A stretch of 64,000 bases of DNA from Sulfobacillus benefaciens. GTDB taxonomy: Bacteria; Bacillota; Sulfobacillia; Sulfobacillales; Sulfobacillaceae. The position numbers and the translations under genes were made by a program. Shown one piece after another: positions 52,241 through 60,814 of this stretch. Every line of letters starts with the position of its first letter. The stretch's first letter is position 1. Where the stretch lies: assembly GCA_003023695.1 (NCBI GenBank), contig PXYW01000003.1:41938-105937 (forward strand), written 5' to 3'. Below the pieces are notes generated by a model. That model ran no database searches, was not told the origin of the DNA, and worked only from the letters and a program-made list of their open reading frames with translations.

Positions 52241-53101
52241 CTAATGTCCTTTCCTCCAGCCGCGCAAAACATGAAAGAAGCTCCAACCCGGACGACGTAT
52301 CAGCCGGATTGTAATAGGACTGGTTTCCACCACAACTTCATCCCCATCCTCCAACGGATGTCCTTCTTGTCCATCAATTGTAACCAATGTATCACGGTGG
52401 ATGGTGCGAATTCGAATTTTAATTTGATGACTGCCATCAATCACAATGGATCTATCAAAAAACGAATGGGGGCAGATGGGCGTTATTACCATATTGCTTA
52501 AATCGGGAGCTAAAATTGGCCCGCCAGCCGATAACGAATAGGCTGTCGAACCGGTGGGGGTCGCGACAATCAATCCATCGGCAGGGTACGTGGTCACATA
52601 GGCGTTGTCAACAAAGGTTTCCAGGTTAATCAATCGGGCAAAAGGTCCCTTGGCCACCACCACATCGTTCATCGCGTCAAAACGGGCTAACTGCTGTCCA
52701 TCACGCAACACGCTAGCCGAAAGTAAATGGCGCTCATCTATGGTGTATTCACCTTGAAGCAACGACGACAACGCCAAAAGCAAATCAGGCACCTCGACCT
52801 CAGTTAAAAATCCTAAATGACCCAAATTAACGCCGAGCACCGGACGTTCTAAGAAAGCTAACTCCTTGGCGGCTCTTAACAAAGTTCCATCTCCGCCTAA
52901 CACGACAATCCAGTCAATGCTGTCTGCCGTTAATTCTGAGGTGTCTAGGGAATATTCGGAGAAACCTACGGCGTCGGCCAAATCCTTGGGTATTCGCATC
53001 ATGACCCGATGCTGGCTGAACCATCGGGCCATTTGGCCGATAAGCCCCCGCACCTGGTCCTTTTCCGGATTAGGCCAAACCAATGCCTGCTTCACTCCCA
53101 C
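52241..53101 (-). CDS. nadK: NAD kinase
   Basis: 286 aa. The phosphate-transfer motif GGDGTLLRAAKEL is preceded by WIVVLGG; the NAD site is DGLIVATPTGSTAYSLSAGG with the conserved NDVVVAK region upstream (AMNDVVVAKG). It phosphorylates NAD to NADP with ATP. Overlaps the tlyA gene by 10 bp. Confidence 0.95.
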   Translation of the reverse strand: MGVKQALVWPNPEKDQVRGLIGQMARWFSQHRVMMRIPKDLADAVGFSEYSLDTSELTADSIDWIVVLGGDGTLLRAAKELAFLERPVLGVNLGHLGFLTEVEVPDLLLALSSLLQGEYTIDERHLLSASVLRDGQQLARFDAMNDVVVAKGPFARLINLETFVDNAYVTTYPADGLIVATPTGSTAYSLSAGGPILAPDLSNMVITPICPHSFFDRSIVIDGSHQIKIRIRTIHRDTLVTIDGQEGHPLEDGDEVVVETSPITIRLIRRPGWSFFHVLRGWRKGH

Positions 53102-53901
53102 TCCTCCTGCCAGGCCTCCTTGACCACTGCATCAATCATAATATCCTGCGATGTTCCCTTAAGCGATAAATAAGCCAGAAATTCGATGTTCCCCTCAGGC
53201 CCCCTTATAGGCGAGGGCATCAATCCTAAAACAGCATATCCCAAATTCTGGGCAGATTGCAAAAACCTCTCCAATACTTGTCGATGAACTTCCGGATCTC
53301 GGACCACGCCGTGTTTGCTAAGGTGCTCAGGTCCCGCCTCAAATTGAGGTTTCACCAGCACGATTACCGCCCCCGCACCGCTAATCATAGAGGTTAGCGG
53401 ACCTAACAAGAGCGTAGCGCCGATAAACGAGGCATCAATCGAAGCCCCATCTAAAGCATCCGAACGGTCTAACTGTTCCAATGTCAGCCAGCGCGCATTA
53501 AGCCGTTCTCGGACAATGACTCTTGGGTCATTACGCAGCTTCCATGCGAGTTGCCCATACCCCACGTCTACCGCATACACTTTAGAAGCCCCAGATTGAA
53601 GCCAGCAATCAGTAAAGCCACCCGTCGATGCGCCTACATCCACCACGTTCCAGCCTTTCGGACGGATCCCGAACCGGGTTAACGCGGCTTGCAACTTTAA
53701 GCCTCCACGGCTGACGAAAGGCAGGCGAGGCCCTACAACGGTAAGCTGGTCGGTATCACTTACCAACAATCCTGCCTTTGTTTGCACTCGCCCGTTAACC
53801 TGAATTTTCCCCGCTAAAAGCAACCCTTGTGCTTTAGCACGCGATTCCACGAGACCCAGATCCACCAATCGCCTATCCAAGCGAAATTTCGGTCCCGTCA
53901 T
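53092..53901 (-). CDS. tlyA: TlyA-family 2'-O-methyltransferase
   Basis: 269 aa. N-terminal S4 RNA-binding domain (about 6-65: RLDRRLVDLGLVESRAKAQG, GKIQVNGRVQTKAG) and FtsJ-like methyltransferase with SAM motif VVDVGASTGGFTDCWL. Later motifs are YAVDVGYGQLAWKLR, DASFIGATLLL and VLVKPQFEAG. Predicted to methylate rRNA (TlyA modifies 16S and 23S rRNA in mycobacteria). Overlaps dxs by 4 bp. Confidence 0.93.
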   Translation of the reverse strand: MTGPKFRLDRRLVDLGLVESRAKAQGLLLAGKIQVNGRVQTKAGLLVSDTDQLTVVGPRLPFVSRGGLKLQAALTRFGIRPKGWNVVDVGASTGGFTDCWLQSGASKVYAVDVGYGQLAWKLRNDPRVIVRERLNARWLTLEQLDRSDALDGASIDASFIGATLLLGPLTSMISGAGAVIVLVKPQFEAGPEHLSKHGVVRDPEVHRQVLERFLQSAQNLGYAVLGLMPSPIRGPEGNIEFLAYLSLKGTSQDIMIDAVVKEAWQEEWE

Positions 53902-55787
53902 TGCTCGGCGTGGACAATGTTGAGGCTGTCAAGCCATCGCTGCGCTTTGCGTGCCAGCCCTTCTGCATCTAATTCATAGAGGTTTAGGTAATAATTGACG
54001 GGGCCATGGTCGATAAACTCATCGGGTAATCCCTCAATGCGAATCGGTATAGCGATGCCATCACGGTGTGCCCATTCCACGACGGCACTGCCAAACCCTC
54101 CCGAAATCACATGTTCTTCAATGGTCATAATCGCTTTGGTAGTGTTCGCCACCTGGGTTAAAGTCACGGTATCAAGCGGTTTTACGAAGCGGGCGTTGAC
54201 CAGGCCTACCGAATACCCTTGCGCTTGTAATAACTCCCGCACTGCAGCAGCAGTGTAATATATCGGCCCGAAGGCGACTAAGGTCAAGTCCTGCCCATGA
54301 AAGGTCCACTGTGCCTCTCCCCAGGCAATGGGAGGAATCGGCCCGGACAGATCAATCCCCTGGCCAGAACCCCGAGGATAACGGATAGCCACAGGATGCG
54401 GTCGATGCAATGCCTCAGACAACAAACTACGCAACTCTCCCTCATCTTTGCCCATCGCAATTTCGATATTCGGCACTGTGCGAAGAAAGCTAACGTCAAA
54501 AACTCCTTGATGGGTAGCGCCGTCCGCTCCCACCAATCCTGCACGGTCAATAGCAAAAACCACAGGGAGGTCCTGGTGGCAAACGTCATGGATAACTTGA
54601 TCATATGCCCGTTGAATAAACGTACTGTACACCGCAAACACCGGCTTCATTCCTGCTAATGCCAGTCCAGCGGCAAACGTTGCCGCATGCTGCTCCGCAA
54701 TCCCCACATCAAAAAACCTATCCGGAAACACTGCTGCAAATTTGTCCAATTTGGTACCGTCCGGCATCGCCGCAGTAATTGCCACCACAGTGGGATCGGT
54801 CTTCGCAATTTCAATAAGGGTGTCGCTGCAAACTTGACTATAAGAAGGTGGTTCAGATTTCTTAATAAACCGACCACTAGCGACTTCAAACGGTCCCGGG
54901 CCATGAAATTCTCCAGGATGTTCTTCAGCCGGCCGGTAGCCCTTCCCTTTTTGAGTAATCACATGAACTATTACGGGCTCATTGACGTCCCGGGCGTTAC
55001 TGAGAACCGGGATCAGTGCGTCCAAACTATGGCCGTCTAACGGCCCGAAATACCGAAAACCCAACTCTTCAAACACATTGCCGGCCAACATCGCATAGTG
55101 CACTAAATCCTTGACCCGTTCCACCGTCCGCTTGATTTGAGTCCCGAATACGGGAATGCCTTCTAATAATCCTTCAACTTCTTGCTTTAACCGCGAATAC
55201 GCCGGAGCAGATCTTAAGTCCGTCAAGTACCGAGAAAATGCTCCGACATTGGGAGCAATTGACATCGAATTGTCATTAACGACTACCACCATGGGAGTCT
55301 TTAAATGCCCAATTTGGTTTAGTGCCTCCCATGCCATACCTGCAGTAAGTGCCCCGTCACCAATGACAGCCACCACACGATAGTTCGCATGCATCAAATC
55401 TCGCGCCTTGGCCAGTCCTAGTGCAGCGGACAATGATGTGGAGGCATGCCCCGCTTCCCACACGTCGTACTCACTTTCTCGCCGTTTCAAGAATCCGGAA
55501 ATCCCCCCCAACTGGCGCAGGGTTCCAAAATTTTCCAGCCGTCCCGTGATTAATTTATGGGCATACGCTTGATGTCCGATATCCCACAACAATTTATCGT
55601 GAGGTGTGTCGTAAACCCGATGTAAAGCTAAGGTCAGTTCCACCGTCCCCAAACTAGCTCCGATATGGCCGCCGGTGCGCGCCGTAGTTTCAATGATGGA
55701 CTGGCGCAACTCGCTGGCCAGTCGTTGCAACTGGCTTGTGCTCATCGTTCGCAAATCTTTTGGTGACTGTACCCCTTCCAGCAACAC
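53898..55787 (-). CDS. dxs: 1-deoxy-D-xylulose-5-phosphate synthase
   Basis: 629 aa from a GTG at 55787 with AAAGGAGGG 6 nt upstream; the frame runs to 55835 inside ispA. Thiamine-diphosphate enzyme: GGHIGASLGTVELTLALH, DKLLWDIGHQAYAHKL, VIGDGALTAGMAWEALN with the GDG motif, VVVNDNSMSI, DVGIAEQHAATFAAGLA and FAIDRAGLVGADGATHQG. It makes DXP from pyruvate and glyceraldehyde-3-phosphate, first step of the MEP isoprenoid route. Followed by tlyA. Confidence 0.96.
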   Translation of the reverse strand: MLLEGVQSPKDLRTMSTSQLQRLASELRQSIIETTARTGGHIGASLGTVELTLALHRVYDTPHDKLLWDIGHQAYAHKLITGRLENFGTLRQLGGISGFLKRRESEYDVWEAGHASTSLSAALGLAKARDLMHANYRVVAVIGDGALTAGMAWEALNQIGHLKTPMVVVVNDNSMSIAPNVGAFSRYLTDLRSAPAYSRLKQEVEGLLEGIPVFGTQIKRTVERVKDLVHYAMLAGNVFEELGFRYFGPLDGHSLDALIPVLSNARDVNEPVIVHVITQKGKGYRPAEEHPGEFHGPGPFEVASGRFIKKSEPPSYSQVCSDTLIEIAKTDPTVVAITAAMPDGTKLDKFAAVFPDRFFDVGIAEQHAATFAAGLALAGMKPVFAVYSTFIQRAYDQVIHDVCHQDLPVVFAIDRAGLVGADGATHQGVFDVSFLRTVPNIEIAMGKDEGELRSLLSEALHRPHPVAIRYPRGSGQGIDLSGPIPPIAWGEAQWTFHGQDLTLVAFGPIYYTAAAVRELLQAQGYSVGLVNARFVKPLDTVTLTQVANTTKAIMTIEEHVISGGFGSAVVEWAHRDGIAIPIRIEGLPDEFIDHGPVNYYLNLYELDAEGLARKAQRWLDSLNIVHAEQ

Positions 55788-55812
55788 TTTCGTCCCTCCT
55801 TTTGCAACCCCT

Positions 55813-56697
55813 TTACCACTGACGGTCGATCGCAAAATCGATTAAGCCTTGTAAAAGTTCCGCTCTCGGTTCCCATCCTAGTGCCGTTTTTGCTTGGATA
55901 CGATGATAATCCGTCAGACGCCTGGATTCATCCATCCCCAAAAGTGCAGGATAGGTCGCCTTGCCCAAAGCTCTATCAGTACCCGTGGACTTTCCCATCA
56001 CCGCAGCGTCCCCAGTTTCATTCAAAATGTCATCCACAATTTGAAACGCCAACCCAAAATGACTCCCGTATTCTATTAGTTTAGTCTCCGATGCCAAATC
56101 GCCTACAATAATGGCTGGCATCTGTACACAGGCGATAATCAAAGCTCCTGTTTTCTTGTGATGAATTTCTTCCAATTGTTGCAATTGCAAGGCTTGTCCT
56201 TCGCCTGCTAAATCTTTGACTTGACCCTGAATGAGCCCCTCACGTCCTACCGCCTGTGAAAAGTTCCCTATCGCTGCTATCAAGCGAGATGGTTCAAAAC
56301 GTTCACCCAACACGGGGTCACTCATCTTGGCAAAGGCTTCCGTTAACAGGGCGTCTCCCGCCAGGATTGCCATGGCTTCTCCGAATTGCTTATGTGCTGT
56401 AGGATTGCCGCGACGCCAGTCATCATTGTCCATGGCCGGCAAATCGTCATGAATCAGCGAATACGTGTGAAGGTACTCTACTGCCAGCGCCATTTCCTTA
56501 AATTCTTCGACAGCACGGCCAAGATATGCAGCACTAGCTAAAACTAACTGCGGGCGCAGTCGTTTGCCGCCAGCCAGCAACGAATACCGCATCACCTCTT
56601 CCACTGTGCCGGCCAACGAGGTCTCCAGAGGAAAATCTTCTTGGATCCATCGGTCAATTAGGGTGCGAGTCTCTATCAACCAAGAGGCAACATCCAC
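55813..56697 (-). CDS. ispA: Polyprenyl (farnesyl/geranyl) diphosphate synthase
   Basis: 294 aa. First Asp-rich motif in LIHDDLPAMDNDDWRRGNPT, second in GLAFQIVDDILNETGD, with GGKRLRPQLVLAS near the N-terminus for the IPP Arg/Lys site. Short-chain trans-prenyl synthase, isoprenoid chain elongation. Abuts xseB (shared base) and overlaps the long dxs frame. Product length cannot be fixed from sequence alone. Confidence 0.94.
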   Translation of the reverse strand: MDVASWLIETRTLIDRWIQEDFPLETSLAGTVEEVMRYSLLAGGKRLRPQLVLASAAYLGRAVEEFKEMALAVEYLHTYSLIHDDLPAMDNDDWRRGNPTAHKQFGEAMAILAGDALLTEAFAKMSDPVLGERFEPSRLIAAIGNFSQAVGREGLIQGQVKDLAGEGQALQLQQLEEIHHKKTGALIIACVQMPAIIVGDLASETKLIEYGSHFGLAFQIVDDILNETGDAAVMGKSTGTDRALGKATYPALLGMDESRRLTDYHRIQAKTALGWEPRAELLQGLIDFAIDRQW

Positions 56698-56927
56698 TAT
56701 AACTCCTCCGTCTTTAGTTCGGTGGGATAGAGACCAAGGCTGGATTCAGCCCTCTCCAACAATCGGTTGGCCTTCTCGGTCAAAGATTTGGCCTCGGCAT
56801 AAAGTTTCAAGCTTTCTGCCAACGGAGAACGACCGCTTTCTAAAAGGCGCACAATTTCTTCTATCCGTTCTATTATAGCCTCATATTGGGACAAATCATT
56901 GTCATTGGTTTCTGGCGCCATAGGCAT
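56697..56927 (-). CDS. xseB: Exodeoxyribonuclease VII small subunit
   Basis: 76 aa, helical. Core YEAIIERIEEIVRLLESGRS then PLAESLKLYAEAKSLTEKAN is typical of XseB. It ends one base into ispA and begins 11 nt after xseA. Forms the multi-subunit small part of ExoVII. Confidence 0.92.
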   Translation of the reverse strand: MPMAPETNDNDLSQYEAIIERIEEIVRLLESGRSPLAESLKLYAEAKSLTEKANRLLERAESSLGLYPTELKTEEL

Positions 56928-56938
56928 CCCATTTCCCC

Positions 56939-58135
56939 CTACCGATTCACTCTGGTCACCCAGTGACTTCCATTATACCAATGGATTTGGTATAACTCAT
57001 CAGGCATGATTTGGGCAGCAGTCACCAGGCTGCCCTCGCGATTGGTAACATAAGCATAGCCGCGATCTAGAATTGCCTCAGGATTTAGACTTTGAATTTG
57101 TGCTTGGGCACGGTCCCAACGATGGCGTTGTTCCCTCAGTCTGCGCTCCCAAGACCTGTCCGCCCGCTCCTGCAAACGGTCGAGCCGTAATTTGGCCTCT
57201 CGCAACAATATCTCAGGCTGCGTCAAAATACCGTGGGTCGTCCATCCCGCTAAACGTCTGCGCTCCGCATCGATACGCCCTAAAATAGCTTGTTGGGCAC
57301 GTGACATTAAAGTGTTTTGCCAATGGACCAATCGCACTAATTCCGGCACTGCCAGTTCCGCTGCTGCAGACGGCGTGGCAGCACGCAAGTCCGCGGCCAA
57401 ATCCACCAATGTGGTATCAATCTCATGACCCACCGCCGATATCACTGGAACCGGGCAACGCGCTATCGCCCGCACCACGGCCTCCTCGTTAAACACCATC
57501 AGATCTTCTTTAGATCCACCACCCCGACCCACAATCACCACGTCAACGTCTTGGGCCGACACAGACGATAAGGCCTCGACCAGAGCAGCTGTGGCTTCTT
57601 TACCTTGAACTAGCACTGGGTATAGTCGGATGCTCATACCTGGATATCGGCGTCCAATGACCGTTTCAATATCACGGCGGGCAGCGCCGGTGGGCGATGT
57701 GACTACCCCTACCGCCTTGGGTAATAGCGGCAAGGCACGTTTGGGGCGGGAAAACAGCCCTTCAGCCGCCAGTTTTTGCTTCAATGCTTCGAGTGCTAAG
57801 TGGGCTTTGCCAGCTCCAATATCGTGGATTTGCGTCACATAAAGTTGTGTCTGCCCATCTCTCTCAAAGACGCCTATTCTACCTAATGCCAAAACCTGCA
57901 TGCCATCGCGCAAGGGAGCGTCCAAAGACAAGGCATCGCGCCGAAACATTACACTGCGGATTTGCGCCTGATCATCTTTCATGACAAAATACCAATGACC
58001 CGAAGAGTGATGCTTAACTCCGGATAACTCTCCTTGTATCCATAGGTGTTGCCACTCTGGAACCCCTTCCACCAACTGTCGGATGGCCTGCACCAATTGA
58101 CTGACGGTAAACTTCTGCGGGTTTTGGCGCATCAT
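56939..58135 (-). CDS. xseA: Exodeoxyribonuclease VII large subunit
   Basis: 398 aa from the ATG at 58135 (or the adjacent ATG at 58132), AGGAG just upstream; the frame to 58165 lies within folD. N-terminal OB fold: LWIQGELSGVKHHSSGHWYF, VMKDDQAQIRSVMFR. Catalytic core: LPLLPKAVGVVTSPTGAARR, DVVIVGRGGGSKEDLMVFNE and VISAVGHEIDTTLVDLAADL. C-terminal helical region. The start overlaps the folD stop. Confidence 0.95.
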   Translation of the reverse strand: MMRQNPQKFTVSQLVQAIRQLVEGVPEWQHLWIQGELSGVKHHSSGHWYFVMKDDQAQIRSVMFRRDALSLDAPLRDGMQVLALGRIGVFERDGQTQLYVTQIHDIGAGKAHLALEALKQKLAAEGLFSRPKRALPLLPKAVGVVTSPTGAARRDIETVIGRRYPGMSIRLYPVLVQGKEATAALVEALSSVSAQDVDVVIVGRGGGSKEDLMVFNEEAVVRAIARCPVPVISAVGHEIDTTLVDLAADLRAATPSAAAELAVPELVRLVHWQNTLMSRAQQAILGRIDAERRRLAGWTTHGILTQPEILLREAKLRLDRLQERADRSWERRLREQRHRWDRAQAQIQSLNPEAILDRGYAYVTNREGSLVTAAQIMPDELYQIHWYNGSHWVTRVNR

Positions 58136-58983
58136 GATCGCTCCTGGCGTTGAAATGCTTGCCAAGTGTTGTCAAGCAACATAGCAATCGTCATCGGTCC
58201 AACTCCGCCCGGCACCGGAGTAATCCACTTAGCTCGGGCAACCGCCTCCTGGTAGGCAACGTCACCCACTAGTCCATCAGGAGTTCGATTGATGCCCACG
58301 TCAATGACCACCGCTCCATCTTTGATCCATTCACCACGGATCATCTGCGGGCGGCCCACCGCCGCCACTACAATGTCTGCTTCCGCCACCAATTGGTCTA
58401 AGTCACGAGATCGCGAATGAGCTATGGTTACCGTTGCATCTTGTGCCAGCATTAGCAAACTCAAGGGTTTTCCTACCAACAAACTGCGTCCCACTACCAA
58501 CGCTCGTCGTCCAACCAGAGAAATTCCATAATAGTCCAAGATCGCAATCACCCCTCGGGGTGTACATGGAAACAATCCCGGCTTTCCCTGAGCCAAACGC
58601 CCCAAGTTTTCGGAAGTAAGTCCGTCCACATCCTTGTCGGGACTAATAGTGCTGAGTACCGCTTGGGTATCAATTTGTGGCGGTAGTGGCATTTGCACTA
58701 GAATACCATGGACGGAAGCATTGCGATTGGCACGATCCACAACGTCAATGACGGCTTCCGTAGTTGATTCGGCCGCCAATTTAATGGTTTCGGAGACAAT
58801 ACCAGCCCCTGCGCAAGCCCGTTCTTTGTTTCGGACATAGACATGCGATGCAGGGTCATCACCCACCAACACTACTTCAAGACCAGGTCTTCTCTGGTGT
58901 TCTTTCTGATATGCTTCCACCTGTCCTTTTAACTTTTGTCTTATACCAGCCGCCACTAGTTTCCCATCCAATATGTTTGCCAT
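58132..58983 (-). CDS. folD: Bifunctional methylenetetrahydrofolate dehydrogenase/cyclohydrolase
   Basis: 283 aa. Catalytic Lys in SHVYVRNKERAC; other motifs: GILVQMPLPPQID, DKDVDGLTSENLGRL, PCTPRGVIAILDYY, VVGRSLLVGKPLSLLML, VVIDVGINRTPDG and TPVPGGVGPMTIAMLLDNT. Interconverts methylene-, methenyl- and formyl-THF with NADP. Next gene upstream is a TsaD-like protein, 9 nt away. Confidence 0.96.
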   Translation of the reverse strand: MANILDGKLVAAGIRQKLKGQVEAYQKEHQRRPGLEVVLVGDDPASHVYVRNKERACAGAGIVSETIKLAAESTTEAVIDVVDRANRNASVHGILVQMPLPPQIDTQAVLSTISPDKDVDGLTSENLGRLAQGKPGLFPCTPRGVIAILDYYGISLVGRRALVVGRSLLVGKPLSLLMLAQDATVTIAHSRSRDLDQLVAEADIVVAAVGRPQMIRGEWIKDGAVVIDVGINRTPDGLVGDVAYQEAVARAKWITPVPGGVGPMTIAMLLDNTWQAFQRQERS

Positions 58984-58992
58984 ATGCCCTCC

Positions 58993-59937
58993 TCAGTACC
59001 CAGTGTCCCAACCTATCCATGCCACCCCCACCGCATTGTCCCGGCTCAATTGTGGCGTGCCAAACAGGATATCCCACTTAGAATCCACTGCCGTCAGATG
59101 ACGGATAATCTCTCTGACCGTCTCGTTGGCCGCCACTCCCCCAACGACCAGCAAAGGCCCAGGTTCAGCACCTGCTGTAATCAAATTCGCTAAGGCTTTG
59201 CCAACGCCAATTTCCACCCCGCGGGCTACATCTTCGGGCAAATAACCCCCTTTAAGGGCACGCTGAGCTTGAGCTTCTAATCCAGAAAAACTTATCCAAA
59301 CCCTACCATCCTTATGGCGGACAGCCCCCGTGTTAAACAGCAATGGGTTTACCGATCCTAAAGCCAACCGCTCCAATTCTGGCCCGGCTGGAAAGGCCAG
59401 TCCCAATGCTACGCCAATCCGGTCAACAAATTGACCGGCATAGAGATCATCACTGCCACCCAGCAGTTGGATATTCCAGGCTCCCGGCTCCCGAGGCTCT
59501 ACCTGCAGCAATTCGGTCGTGCCGCCGGACACATGCAATGCATAAAAACGCTGAGAAAAGGACCGTCCCGCCGCAAACAGTCCCGCGCGAATATGACCTT
59601 CTTGATGCGAGGTTGCAATTAGCGGAACATTCAACGTGAGGGAAACTACCTGAGCATAAGCCTCCCCCACTTTAAACGTCGGAAGATAGGCATCAGCAAT
59701 TGGGCGGGGACGTGTTGATACTGCTACGGCACGCACTGGGATCTTCAGGTTTTCCGCAACCTGCCGCCATTTTTCATACAAGATGGGAAAATTCAGGACA
59801 TGACGGTAGACCGCTTCGCTAGACCGCAGTCCGCGCTGTCCCTGCGGCACCGAAAGGACCATCCGTTGATCGAACACCACCTGGTCTCGGGTCACAACGG
59901 CTAGAGACGTAGTATAGGCACTGGTGTCGATTCCCAT
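58993..59937 (-). CDS. TsaD-like protein (Kae1/Gcp paralogue)
   Basis: 314 aa from the ATG at 59937 (GGAAGG 7 nt upstream; frame open to 59991 inside nusB). ASKHA-type ATPase fold: GIDTSAYTTSLAVV at the N-terminus, the HxxxH iron site SHQEGHIRAGLF, YALHVSGGTTELLQV, FVDRIGVALGLAFPAGPELE and VVGGVAANETVREII. The divergence from true TsaD (for example RPIADAYLPTFKVGEAYAQV) suggests a paralogue rather than the tRNA t6A enzyme. Kae1-type biochemistry is not assured. Confidence 0.8.
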   Translation of the reverse strand: MGIDTSAYTTSLAVVTRDQVVFDQRMVLSVPQGQRGLRSSEAVYRHVLNFPILYEKWRQVAENLKIPVRAVAVSTRPRPIADAYLPTFKVGEAYAQVVSLTLNVPLIATSHQEGHIRAGLFAAGRSFSQRFYALHVSGGTTELLQVEPREPGAWNIQLLGGSDDLYAGQFVDRIGVALGLAFPAGPELERLALGSVNPLLFNTGAVRHKDGRVWISFSGLEAQAQRALKGGYLPEDVARGVEIGVGKALANLITAGAEPGPLLVVGGVAANETVREIIRHLTAVDSKWDILFGTPQLSRDNAVGVAWIGWDTGY

Positions 59938-59962
59938 GACCAGGCCTTCCCATTCGTCCCGG

Positions 59963-60391
59963 TTATTGGTTAGCGGGTTTATCGCGATCACCTTCCGGCC
60001 GAACGCTCTTAGAAAGTGTTGCCAACACTCCGTTCACAAATTTCTTAGCGTCATCGGTGCTATATTCCTGTGCCAGTTCCAGGGCTTCATTAATAATCAC
60101 GGATATCGGAGTATTGGTGGCATATACAATTTCAAATGTTGCTAGACGCAAAATGTTGCGATCGATGGTGGGCATTCGGTGAAGTTTCCAATCAATAGCA
60201 ACTTGACTAATCATGGCATCTAGTTCATCGCGATGCTGAAGGGTACCCAAGACCAGATCCCGAGTAAAGCTGCAAATGTCTTCGGATTCATCGATCAAAG
60301 CCCGCCGCAACAGTTCCTCCGCCTCGGTATGAGCCAAATCTTGTTCGAATAACACCCGCAAGGCAAGTTCCCTTCCGCGGTGGCGTGCCAT
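59963..60391 (-). CDS. nusB: Transcription antitermination factor NusB
   Basis: 142 aa from the ATG at 60391 with AAGGAGG 6 nt upstream. All-helical NusB: RGRELALRVLFEQDLAHTEA, DAMISQVAIDWKLHRMPTID, RNILRLATFEIVYATNTPIS and EALELAQEYSTDDAKKFVNG. Binds boxA RNA with NusE in rRNA antitermination. Between asp23 and the TsaD-like gene. Confidence 0.95.
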   Translation of the reverse strand: MARHRGRELALRVLFEQDLAHTEAEELLRRALIDESEDICSFTRDLVLGTLQHRDELDAMISQVAIDWKLHRMPTIDRNILRLATFEIVYATNTPISVIINEALELAQEYSTDDAKKFVNGVLATLSKSVRPEGDRDKPANQ

Positions 60392-60410
60392 ATTAATCCT
60401 CCTTGCCAAA

Positions 60411-60794
60411 CTACTCCAGGTTCTGGGGCAACTGCGACGACGTCGCAAACGAAACTCCTTGGACATGGATGTTAACGTGTGTCACATGAAGTCCTGTCAT
60501 GTTCTCAACCTGAATTTTTACCTGTTCTTGAACGCGACTGGCAACCTCAGGGATCTTTTTGCCAAATTGAACCACCAAATAAAGATCAAACCCCACAAGA
60601 TTGTCCTTCACGTCGAGTTTAACCCCTTTTGTCGGGTCTCGCTTACCGAGCATCTCGGAAAGTCCGCCTGCCAAACCTCCGGTCATACCCACCACACCAT
60701 CTACTTCGGTTGCCGCCAATCCTGCAATTGCCGCAATTACGTCGTTGGCAATTTGAATTGACGGTACCGCCACTGTAGTTTCGACATCATCCAT
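60411..60794 (-). CDS. Asp23/Gls24-family envelope stress protein
   Basis: 127 aa. Core: IANDVIAAIAGLAATEVDGV, LDVKDNLVGFDLYLVVQFGK, and NMTGLHVTHVNIHVQGVSF. Members are membrane-associated or cytoplasmic stress proteins next to accBC/nusB in Firmicutes, here in the expected slot between accC and nusB. Function largely structural. Confidence 0.92.
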   Translation of the reverse strand: MDDVETTVAVPSIQIANDVIAAIAGLAATEVDGVVGMTGGLAGGLSEMLGKRDPTKGVKLDVKDNLVGFDLYLVVQFGKKIPEVASRVQEQVKIQVENMTGLHVTHVNIHVQGVSFATSSQLPQNLE

Positions 60795-60814
60795 GCGAGT
60801 CCTCCCCGGGGAAT

